DNA of 64,000 nucleotides from a virus, in IMG/VR virus record IMGVR_UViG_3300047994_000025, positions 1-64,000 of that record; one strand, given 5' to 3'. How positions within the stretch are numbered: the stretch's first letter is position 1; each line of letters opens with the position of its first letter. The position numbers and the translations under genes were made by a program. The notes below the pieces were generated by a model. The model saw nothing but the letters and a program-made list of their open reading frames with translations, was not told the origin of the DNA and made no database searches. Of this stretch, positions 47,608 through 53,812 are shown piece by piece.

Positions 47608-48753
47608 ATGACGGCTTACTACAACGAGATCGATCCGTACGCCGCTCAGTGGCTTCGCAACCTCATAAGCAAAAACCTCATCGCTCCGGGCGATGTCGAT
47701 GAAAGGAGCATCGTGGATGTCCATCCCGACGACCTCAAAGGGTACAGTCAGTGCCACTTTTTCGCAGGCATCGGAGGCTGGAGCCTCGGGGCACGGCTCG
47801 CAGGATGGCCAGACGATCGACCTCTTTGGACTGGTTCCTGCCCGTGCCAGCCGTTCTCAGCGGCAGGAAAAGGCGAAGGGAAAGCAGACAAGCGTCACCT
47901 CTGGCCAGTCTTCTTCAACCTCATCCGTGCCCAGCGGCCCCATGTCGTCATGGGAGAACAGGTTGCGGCTGCGGTTGGAAAGGATTGGCTCGACGGAGTG
48001 CATTCTGACCTGGAAAGCATCGACTACGCCTGCGGGGCTGCCGTTGTCCCGGCTTGTGCCGTCGACGCGCCCCACAGAAGAGATCGCCTCTGGTTTGTGG
48101 CCCACCCCGACCCTGCCGAACGGCGGGAGATCGATAGCCTGCGCGGACGAATGGCGCGGCAATACCCCGTACCACAAAGGCAGGAAGCTTCAGGTGGACC
48201 TTTCCCAGACGGTAAGGATGGTCAAGGGCATAGCCCTGTGGCCAACGCCGAACAGCCAGATCAGTGGGGATACCCCAGAGACGCACGAAGCGCGGCAAGC
48301 CAGGGTGGTGGCAAAGCATGGGCGCAGGATGGGGACACCATTGGTCGTGCATGCGATGCACGCGGAATCGGGAACCACGATAGCGGCTCTATGGGCGACA
48401 CCAAAAGCGTCGGACGGGAAGGGCAACATCTACCTACCAGAACCAGATTGCAGGCGGGTGGAGCTTCGGAAGCAGGTCGGCGGAATAGCACTTCATGGTC
48501 AGGAGCAGAGTTCATCGTCGGAGCGGACGGAAAAGCCCGGCGCATTGAACCCGGCATTCGTCTCCTGGCTCATGGGGTTCCCGCCAGAGTGGGAAGATTG
48601 CGCGCCTACGGAAACGCCATCGTCCCGCAAGTCGCGGCAGAAGTGATCGGCGCATTTATGGAGACACACAGCCCGTCCGCCCGATCCGCTCCGAGCTTTG
48701 ATCCACTACTCGGATCGGGCGGACTACCGTTGGAGCAAGGGAATGAGCAATGA
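47608..48753 (+). CDS. C5-cytosine DNA methyltransferase (Dcm-like) in island
   Basis: A 381-residue enzyme. N-terminal YYNEIDPYAAQWLRNLI, motif I HFFAGIGGWSLG (50-61), motif IV TGSCPCQPFS with Cys at 80, motif VI-like VVMGEQVA, motif VIII-like VDAPHRRDRLWFVA, and a C-terminal GRLRAYGNAIVPQVAAEVIG (motifs IX/X). The middle target-recognition region is Gly/Asp-rich and unstructured-looking, as expected if it is constrained by the second gene read in another frame. It should protect phage DNA from restriction. Confidence 0.88.
   Translation: MTAYYNEIDPYAAQWLRNLISKNLIAPGDVDERSIVDVHPDDLKGYSQCHFFAGIGGWSLGARLAGWPDDRPLWTGSCPCQPFSAAGKGEGKADKRHLWPVFFNLIRAQRPHVVMGEQVAAAVGKDWLDGVHSDLESIDYACGAAVVPACAVDAPHRRDRLWFVAHPDPAERREIDSLRGRMARQYPVPQRQEASGGPFPDGKDGQGHSPVANAEQPDQWGYPRDARSAASQGGGKAWAQDGDTIGRACDARGIGNHDSGSMGDTKSVGREGQHLPTRTRLQAGGASEAGRRNSTSWSGAEFIVGADGKARRIEPGIRLLAHGVPARVGRLRAYGNAIVPQVAAEVIGAFMETHSPSARSAPSFDPLLGSGGLPLEQGNEQ
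47717..48646 (+). CDS. Overlapping gene inside the methyltransferase (+1 frame), WPTP-repeat protein
   Basis: A 309-codon open frame lies wholly inside the methyltransferase gene. Its ATG at 47717 has a perfect AAAGGAG eight bases upstream, better than most starts here. The product has NRLRLRLERIGSTECILTWK, three spaced tryptophan words (LWPTPT 127, LWPTPN 174, LWATPK 225) and an end with NPAFVSWLMGFPPEWEDCAP and SSRKSRQK. I recall the same words in many proteins annotated beside Dcm-like enzymes, so conservation of this frame seems likely. Function unknown; a partner of the methyltransferase is a reasonable guess. Confidence 0.65.
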   Translation: MSIPTTSKGTVSATFSQASEAGASGHGSQDGQTIDLFGLVPARASRSQRQEKAKGKQTSVTSGQSSSTSSVPSGPMSSWENRLRLRLERIGSTECILTWKASTTPAGLPLSRLVPSTRPTEEIASGLWPTPTLPNGGRSIACADEWRGNTPYHKGRKLQVDLSQTVRMVKGIALWPTPNSQISGDTPETHEARQARVVAKHGRRMGTPLVVHAMHAESGTTIAALWATPKASDGKGNIYLPEPDCRRVELRKQVGGIALHGQEQSSSSERTEKPGALNPAFVSWLMGFPPEWEDCAPTETPSSRKSRQK

Positions 48754-48862
48754 TCGTATCAACCTCGGAAGACGAAAGCAGGAGGGGACCCCCGAATGTC
48801 AGATCAACCTCAGAAATCGGAAAGCCCCCGCCGACCGGCTTGAAGCCGTAATCGCGGCTTAA
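48743..48862 (+). CDS. Short frame ending in the displaced C-terminus
   Basis: A 39-codon frame begins at the ATG 48743 at the methyltransferase end and runs through the right repeat, ending ADRLEAVIAA, the original end of the split gene. It is probably a by-product of the insertion rather than a working gene. Confidence 0.3.
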   Translation: MSNDRINLGRRKQEGTPECQINLRNRKAPADRLEAVIAA

Positions 48863-48869
48863 CACCGTC

Positions 48870-48889
48870 GACGGGCGCGAATGCCCGTC
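48870..48889 (+). terminator. Hairpin terminator of the split gene
   Basis: GACGGGC (48870-48876), loop GCGAAT, GCCCGTC (48883-48889), just after the displaced stop codon. The inner 14 bases match the hairpin at 27731-27744. No U-run follows, so it may work as an RNA end rather than a strong terminator. Confidence 0.5.
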
Positions 48890-48895
48890 AAACAT

Positions 48896-48971
48896 TGGGG
48901 AGTCGCCAAGCGGTAAGGCACCGGCTTTTGGGTCCGGCATTTCATAGGTTCGAATCCTATCTCCCCAACCA
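48896..48971 (+). tRNA. tRNA-Gln (TTG anticodon)
   Basis: A full cloverleaf: acceptor TGGGGAG pairs with CTCCCCA, D arm GCCAAGCGGTAAGGC, anticodon loop TTTTGGG with TTG at 48928-48930, T arm ATAGGTTCGAATCCTAT, discriminator A and encoded CCA (48969-48971). It decodes CAA, which phage genes use often. The last pair of the anticodon stem is C-T (48925/48933), a mismatch absent from typical tRNA-Gln. Confidence 0.93.
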
Positions 48972-48993
48972 CTTCTTTTTCACCGGGTAAAAC

Positions 48994-50082
48994 ATGACGT
49001 ATAATCTTCGACCGTCAGCGTCCGGTATATGGACGAAGTGCGCCGCAAATCCGCGCATTGCACAGAATGCAAAGACGATACCCGGCAGCACCGACGCCGC
49101 ACGCGAAGGAACATGCGCGGCATGGGTCGCGGAATGTGTTCTTAAAGGCGGGTCGACGTGCGCCGACATGGTCGGTAAAGTGCACGAAAACGGTTGGGTC
49201 GTGGACTCCGAAATGGCGTATCACGTTCAAGGATACGTCGACATGGTGCGGTCGCGCGGTGGCACGATCAACGCCGAAATGTTCGTGCGTCTGACCGAGA
49301 CGATCGCCGGTACGTATGACTCTTCGACGGTGTCGAGTGACGCCGAAACACTCTTCGGTGATGACCTGAAATACGGGTTCAAGATTGTCGACGTGTGGGA
49401 ATGCACACAGTTGATTATCTATCTGTACGCCGAGTATATCCGGCTCGGTTGTCCGCCGTCGATCAAGAAAGTCACAATGGGGATTTACCAGCCGCGCGCG
49501 TTCCATCCAGAAGGCATTCACCGCACGTGGACGATATCAATTCAAGAACTGTACGAACGCGCCGCCAAGATCGCCGAGCAAGGCGAAGCGTGCCAAGACC
49601 CGAACGCCGTCGCGACTGCCGGAGCGCATTGCGAACACTGCAAAGGTCGGCTGGAATGCTTGACATTGTCGGCAAATCTTGGTGCGATGTACGAACGAAT
49701 CGAGCGTGCCGAAAGCGGTCCGATGACGTCCGAACAGTTGGCGGAAGAAGCGAACTTCTTAGTCACCCTTGAGTCGATGCTGAAGGCGCGCAAGACGGCT
49801 GTTGAAGCCGAGCTTGAAACGCGACTTGACAACGATGAATACATCCGTGGATGGGGTAAGAAAGACCGTTTCGGCAATCGCGTTTTTACGGTTGACCCTG
49901 TCACGGTTCATCTGTTAACAGGTGTCAACCCGTTTGAAACGGTGACGATCACACCGGCGAAGTTGGAGCAAGCCGGAGCGAACAAGAACATCGTCAAGAG
50001 CATCACCCGCCAACCGAAAATCGGTTCGGCGTTGAAACAAACCACAGACAAAGATTTCGGGAGAATGTTACGTGACCGTTAA
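48994..50082 (+). CDS. DUF2800-like PD-(D/E)XK nuclease
   Basis: A 362-residue protein. LRPSASGIWTKCAANPRIAQ is the family opening, AREGTCAAWVAECVL the His/Glu helix region, and DLKYGFKIVDVWECTQLIIY the D...K core with the usual QLxxY helix. A CEHCKGRLEC cluster near residue 215 resembles the iron-sulphur Cys of Cas4/AddB-type nucleases. Phage members act in recombination beside an SSB, which follows here with a P-loop ATPase between. The GTG of the next gene overlaps its end. Confidence 0.8.
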   Translation: MTYNLRPSASGIWTKCAANPRIAQNAKTIPGSTDAAREGTCAAWVAECVLKGGSTCADMVGKVHENGWVVDSEMAYHVQGYVDMVRSRGGTINAEMFVRLTETIAGTYDSSTVSSDAETLFGDDLKYGFKIVDVWECTQLIIYLYAEYIRLGCPPSIKKVTMGIYQPRAFHPEGIHRTWTISIQELYERAAKIAEQGEACQDPNAVATAGAHCEHCKGRLECLTLSANLGAMYERIERAESGPMTSEQLAEEANFLVTLESMLKARKTAVEAELETRLDNDEYIRGWGKKDRFGNRVFTVDPVTVHLLTGVNPFETVTITPAKLEQAGANKNIVKSITRQPKIGSALKQTTDKDFGRMLRDR

Positions 50083-50512
50083 AGAATGGATCGACGCCGT
50101 CATTCGCGGCGAACGCGTAAACGTCGGGCTTGTACTTGTTGGTCCGCGCGGATCGGGCAAGACCGTGGCAATCGAATTACTGAAGTGCATCGTTCCGGGT
50201 TACGGCGTCGCTACGTTTAAAACGTCATACGCGACACGTGACGTCGCGCGATCAGCTAGCGAAAATGACATAATCGTTTTCGACGGTATGATCAGTATGC
50301 ACGACGTCGAAGTCGCCAAGGCTTACGTCGCTGAAAAGCAAGTCGAAGTCGTTCAGATCGGCAAGACCAACGAAATTCGCGACATCAAGGCGAACGTCAT
50401 CGGAACCGCCGAGTTCTTCCCGGTCAATTTGATGGGTGAAGACGGACGTCGTTTTATCACCGTCACACCGATTGCGTTCATTGCGCAACTGATTCCGTAC
50501 CTTGCACGCTAA
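50072..50512 (+). CDS. P-loop ATPase
   Basis: A 146-residue protein, starting GTG. Walker A is VLVGPRGSGKT (21-31), and NDIIVFDGMIS near residue 65 is a Walker-B-like strand. It is too short for a full helicase; it could be a loader or a small NTPase of the recombination set. Similar sized ATPases beside a DUF2800 nuclease are not ones I can name. Confidence 0.7.
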   Translation: MTVKEWIDAVIRGERVNVGLVLVGPRGSGKTVAIELLKCIVPGYGVATFKTSYATRDVARSASENDIIVFDGMISMHDVEVAKAYVAEKQVEVVQIGKTNEIRDIKANVIGTAEFFPVNLMGEDGRRFITVTPIAFIAQLIPYLAR

Positions 50513-50526
50513 CCGGAGAACATCGC

Positions 50527-50787
50527 GTGAAGAAAATTATCACCCTTGCGCTTGTCGCTGTCGCACTGTCAGCTTGTGAAGAAGGTAGTTACTTCAACGG
50601 CGACACCGTTCAACTTCGTTCCGACAAAGTCGGTCGACTCGAAGCGGTCGGCAACGACCTTCGTGTATATGAGTTCACCCCTCAAACCGATAAGACGATG
50701 CAATGCGTTTTCGTCTCCGGGGAGAAAAAGGGCGGTCTGCAATGCTGGAAAAAGTTCGGCTATGCAGGTGTTACACCAACGCGCTAA
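50527..50787 (+). CDS. Small lipoprotein
   Basis: An 86-residue protein with a lipoprotein signal: KKIITLALVAVALSAC, lipobox LSAC with Cys 17. The mature part is ~70 residues and has two more Cys (MQCVFVSG, LQCWKKFG) that could form a disulphide. Starts at GTG behind GGAGAACATC. Phage lipoproteins made early can block superinfection; that role is only inferred. Confidence 0.7.
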   Translation: MKKIITLALVAVALSACEEGSYFNGDTVQLRSDKVGRLEAVGNDLRVYEFTPQTDKTMQCVFVSGEKKGGLQCWKKFGYAGVTPTR

Positions 50788-50842
50788 CGCGAGACGCGCG
50801 CACGGTTCTTTCATCCACTCGCAACTAGGAGACTAAAAGCAC

Positions 50843-51742
50843 ATGGCGCAAGACGCTATTCACCTTCTTACCCCGATCGGTCGACTCGTTCGCGGTTCCC
50901 TGACCGAGCGTCAGAAGACGGACTATGACGGAAACCCTTACGAAGAAGGCAAGGGTCCGTTTGAACTCGGCTTCGCCGTTCGCAAGGACGACCCCGGCAT
51001 CAACGACTTGCTCGGCAAGATTTACCAGCACGCGCACGCGGGCTATGGTGCGAATCCGACCATTCAACAGCGCATGCTTGCCGAATACCAGTCCGGCTTT
51101 GCCATGGGTACGTTCCGGTTCAAGATTCGCGACGGGGACAAGCCGAACCAAGAAGGTCGTGTCAACGAAAACACGGTCGGGCATTGGGTGTTCAACCTGT
51201 CGTCGTACATCGCGTTCAAGGCGACTTATGTCACCGGCTACGGTCTGCCGAAGTTCAAGAACGCTTCGGGTGTCGACATTGAACCGATGACGGAAATTCA
51301 GCCTTCGCTGATCAAGATCGGCGATTACTGCCACATCAATATCGGTGTGAAGACCAACGACAAGACCGACCACACGGCGGGTCTGTACATGAACGTGAAC
51401 GCCGTCATTCTCGGCGCGTACGGTAACGCCATCACGGGCGGCATCGACCTTGCCACCGCGACGGCTGGTCTTGTCATCGGTGCACTTCCGGTCGGTGCGA
51501 GCGTCGCGCCTGTGTCCGGTGGCGGCGCACCCGCCGCGCTCCCAAACCCGACAGGCGGTGCGCCCGTTGCGGCGGCTCCCGTGATGGCGGCTCCCGCACC
51601 TGTGCAGGCAGCACCGGGCTTACCGGCTCCGGCGACTGCATCCCCTTCTAACGTCGCACCGCACACGCAGTTCTTGCAAGGTCCGGGCGCGGTTGGCGGC
51701 GGTGCGCCTGTCGGTCTCCCGATCCCCGGTCAGACCGCGTAA
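50843..51742 (+). CDS. Single-stranded DNA-binding protein (Enc34 / DUF2815-like)
   Basis: A 299-residue protein. Residues 1-200 match the Enc34-type OB fold: TPIGRLVRGSLTERQKTDYD, GKGPFELGFAVRKDDPGIN and KIGDYCHINIGVKTND. The last ~100 residues are a Pro/Ala/Gly disordered tail with APGLPAPAT and GLPIPGQTA at the end, lacking the acidic tip of bacterial SSB. It coats single strands during replication and recombination. A hairpin follows the gene. Confidence 0.88.
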   Translation: MAQDAIHLLTPIGRLVRGSLTERQKTDYDGNPYEEGKGPFELGFAVRKDDPGINDLLGKIYQHAHAGYGANPTIQQRMLAEYQSGFAMGTFRFKIRDGDKPNQEGRVNENTVGHWVFNLSSYIAFKATYVTGYGLPKFKNASGVDIEPMTEIQPSLIKIGDYCHINIGVKTNDKTDHTAGLYMNVNAVILGAYGNAITGGIDLATATAGLVIGALPVGASVAPVSGGGAPAALPNPTGGAPVAAAPVMAAPAPVQAAPGLPAPATASPSNVAPHTQFLQGPGAVGGGAPVGLPIPGQTA

Positions 51743-51751
51743 CGAAGCAAC

Positions 51752-51779
51752 GGGACGGTTTAACAGCCGTCCCACTTTC
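51752..51779 (+). terminator. Hairpin after SSB gene
   Basis: GGGACGG (51752-51758) and CCGTCCC (51767-51773) form a 7 bp stem with an 8-base loop, followed by ACTTTC. A partial terminator that would raise SSB over downstream genes is plausible. Confidence 0.55.
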
Positions 51780-51795
51780 AACGGAGAAAATCGGA

Positions 51796-52371
51796 ATGCG
51801 TGATTTCAATGCGTTGGCGGCGGACATCCATCGTCGTAATCACAAGTGGTGGCACACCGAAGACGGCGTTCGTCTTGAACGCGAAGCCGGTGAACTGTTC
51901 ATGCTTGCCGTATCGGAAGTCGCCGAAGGCATGGAAGGCGTTCGCAAGTCGAAGCCCGGTGCACCGCTGATGGACGACAAACTTCCGCACCGTGAAATGA
52001 TCGAAGTCGAACTTGCCGACACGGTGATTCGCTTGCTCGATTCGTCGGTCGGAATGAATATCGGTATCGATACGAGTCTGATTGAACTTCGCGACCCTGT
52101 CGAAACGAACCGTGCGGCGGCGTTGCTCGGCATTGTGGCTTTCATTGTCGATCTGAACGAATGCTTCGCGATCGGCGGACAATCGCCGCTTGACGGTCGT
52201 CAGGAAGACGCACGCAACGCGATCAGCATGGCAATTGGCATCTGCTATGACTACGCGGCGCAATACGGTCACGACCTTGACGGCGCGATTGACGAAAAGC
52301 TAGCCTATAACGACAATCGGGCTGACCATTCGTACGAAGCGCGCAAGGCGGCGGGCGGAAAGGCGTTCTGA
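51796..52371 (+). CDS. MazG-like NTP pyrophosphohydrolase
   Basis: A 191-residue protein. ELFMLAVSEVAEGMEGVRK gives the E-x-x-E helix of all-alpha pyrophosphatases, and EMIEVELADTVIRLLDSSVG the second (E-x-x-D). It likely clears unwanted nucleotides such as dUTP, dCTP or alarmones. Fits the nucleotide module. The longer C-terminus is repeat-like to the first half. Confidence 0.8.
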   Translation: MRDFNALAADIHRRNHKWWHTEDGVRLEREAGELFMLAVSEVAEGMEGVRKSKPGAPLMDDKLPHREMIEVELADTVIRLLDSSVGMNIGIDTSLIELRDPVETNRAAALLGIVAFIVDLNECFAIGGQSPLDGRQEDARNAISMAIGICYDYAAQYGHDLDGAIDEKLAYNDNRADHSYEARKAAGGKAF

Positions 52372-52505
52372 TGTCGGTCACCACGTGGGAACTGACACCT
52401 TGGTATCTCCGAATCTTCGGGTGGCCGGAGTACCGTCGCTTGCGTGGCGACACATGGGAATATTACGATGAAGAAAAGCACGGGCGCGGACTATGGGTGA
52501 AGTGA
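52371..52505 (+). CDS. Very small hypothetical protein
   Basis: A 44-residue Trp/Tyr/Arg-rich protein (TTWELTPWYLRIFGWPEYRR). It starts in a TGATG overlap and overlaps the next gene by 13 bases. Function unknown. Confidence 0.5.
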   Translation: MSVTTWELTPWYLRIFGWPEYRRLRGDTWEYYDEEKHGRGLWVK

Positions 52506-53050
52506 TCCGCGTCGGCGACACCGTGAAGATCATCACACCGGAAAGGTTTATCCGGTGTGGCTACCCATTCGATCAGGTCAAGGCGACTGACGATCTGATG
52601 ACCTACTATCGCGACGAAATCGACGCGCTGATCGAAAAGGTCGATCCTAACCCGAAGTATCGCAATTACATTCCGGAAGGCGACTATCGCGCGCTGTGTG
52701 GTCGTATCGCACGGATCGTCGCACAGCGCCAAGGGTTCGGCGGCAAGGAACGCACGCTTCATACCGAGCGTGACGAAACGCTGACCGGGCTTCGCTGCGA
52801 AGTTCGGGCGCGTAAAGTACACAAGACCGGGACGTATTTCCCGGCGACGGGCGGTCGTTCGTACAGTGTCGATTACGGGTACGACGATTACTTCGAACCG
52901 GGCGGCTTGTCGGACGAAAAGACACACGTCATTTTGACGCTTCAGCCGTTGTGGCATTATGACGACTACGGATGCGCGACGAACTATAACCCCGACGTGG
53001 TCACGCCGATCATGATCGAACGAATTCATGTAGAGAAAGAACAGCCATGA
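52493..53050 (+). CDS. Hypothetical protein
   Basis: A 185-residue protein (VIRVGDTVKIITPERFIRCG), beta-rich with several Tyr and Asp (SVDYGYDDYFEPGG). The opening suggests a small barrel. A 9 bp hairpin (52534-52559) lies in its early codons and may affect translation. No family. Confidence 0.6.
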   Translation: MGEVIRVGDTVKIITPERFIRCGYPFDQVKATDDLMTYYRDEIDALIEKVDPNPKYRNYIPEGDYRALCGRIARIVAQRQGFGGKERTLHTERDETLTGLRCEVRARKVHKTGTYFPATGGRSYSVDYGYDDYFEPGGLSDEKTHVILTLQPLWHYDDYGCATNYNPDVVTPIMIERIHVEKEQP

Positions 53051-53268
53051 ACGAACAGAACCAAGCCGCGAAATTCTTCCGCGAAATGACGCGCCGCAAA
53101 TTCGGATGGCAGTCCGTCGCCGACGTGCTGATACTCATGGTGTCGTCATATCTGATGTCGATCGCGCCGGGTAATCAGGAAGCACAGCTTTCCGGCCTTG
53201 CCGCGTTTACCAAGGAAATCGAACGTCGCTTGAAGGTCGTGGGTCTGACCAACGAAACGGTGAACTGA
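53047..53268 (+). CDS. Small helical hypothetical protein
   Basis: A 73-residue protein (AAKFFREMTRRKFGWQSVAD, then VLILMVSSYLMSIA), with one hydrophobic helix that could reach a membrane. ATGA overlap at the start. Function unknown. Confidence 0.55.
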   Translation: MNEQNQAAKFFREMTRRKFGWQSVADVLILMVSSYLMSIAPGNQEAQLSGLAAFTKEIERRLKVVGLTNETVN

Positions 53269-53555
53269 TGCTTCCCGGCGTCAACCCGCCCATTAACCCG
53301 CTGGCTTTCCCGTTGCCGAAGCCAGCGGCACCCACCGTGCGACACAACACGTGTTACGGGGAACCGCCGACCGACGAACATATCTTCGGTGATGAACACG
53401 GGCGCTTGCATACAGCGGAACAAGTGATTCGAGCGGAAGAAAATCGAGCGCATTGCACAATCGGCCCGTTGCCTTTTATACTGTTGCGCAAAAACGTTAT
53501 AACTGCCGAAGAATTTCTTGAAGCGGTTCAAGCACAAGGCTTCTATCTTGTCTGA
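53268..53555 (+). CDS. Hypothetical protein with LPGV start
   Basis: A 95-residue protein starting MLPGVNPPINPLAFPLPKP, a Pro-rich N-terminus with the LPGV word common in this phage, then a compact C-terminal part (HTAEQVIRAEENRAHCTIGP). Starts in a TGATG overlap. Function unknown. Confidence 0.6.
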   Translation: MLPGVNPPINPLAFPLPKPAAPTVRHNTCYGEPPTDEHIFGDEHGRLHTAEQVIRAEENRAHCTIGPLPFILLRKNVITAEEFLEAVQAQGFYLV

Positions 53556-53811
53556 CGAAAAACCAGTCGTCTTGAACATTGATCTTGTCGGAATTTCACA
53601 TGGCGGTTCGGTTTACATCGGTCGTTCGACAAAATACGGAAATCCTTACAAGATCGGCAAAGACGGTGACCGCGATGAAGTCTGCGAACTCTTCGAACGA
53701 AACGTGTTACCTACGTTAGACGTTTCGGAATTACGCGGGAAGAATTTGATTTGTCATTGCGCCCCTAAGCGTTGTCACGGCGACTCGATACTGGTGAAAG
53801 CGAACAAATAG
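53548..53811 (+). CDS. DUF4326 family protein
   Basis: An 87-residue protein matching DUF4326: VYIGRSTKYGNPYKIGKDG, RDEVCELFERNVLP, LRGKNLICHCAPKRCHGDS. Strongly conserved Arg, His and Cys suggest binding of a small ligand or metal, but no activity is proven to my knowledge. The TTG at 53548 has AAGG at eight bases and overlaps the previous stop. Confidence 0.8.
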   Translation: MSDEKPVVLNIDLVGISHGGSVYIGRSTKYGNPYKIGKDGDRDEVCELFERNVLPTLDVSELRGKNLICHCAPKRCHGDSILVKANK

Positions 53812-53812
53812 T

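Larger units (their letters stand above)
47195..48858. mobile_element. Foreign methyltransferase island between 30 bp direct repeats
   Basis: A 30 bp sequence at 47165-47194 (end of the host gene) is repeated exactly at 48829-48858, where it is followed by TAA and the host gene's hairpin terminator. Between them lie a minus gene and two overlapping plus genes with different codon choice (many CTC, CAG, GCC). Removing one repeat and the insert restores a clean gene end. No integrase or transposase is inside, so homologous or illegitimate recombination is likely. The tRNA-Gln lies 37 bp further on. Confidence 0.8.

Noticed and set aside
49912-49932. TTGACA-like word inside the DUF2800 gene as an early promoter
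   Set aside because: Lies within coding sequence, lacks a -10 and a following start with ACGGAGAA.
52534-52559. 9 bp hairpin CACACCGGA / TCCGGTGTG as a terminator
   Set aside because: It is inside a coding gene and has no U-run; kept only as a note in that gene.
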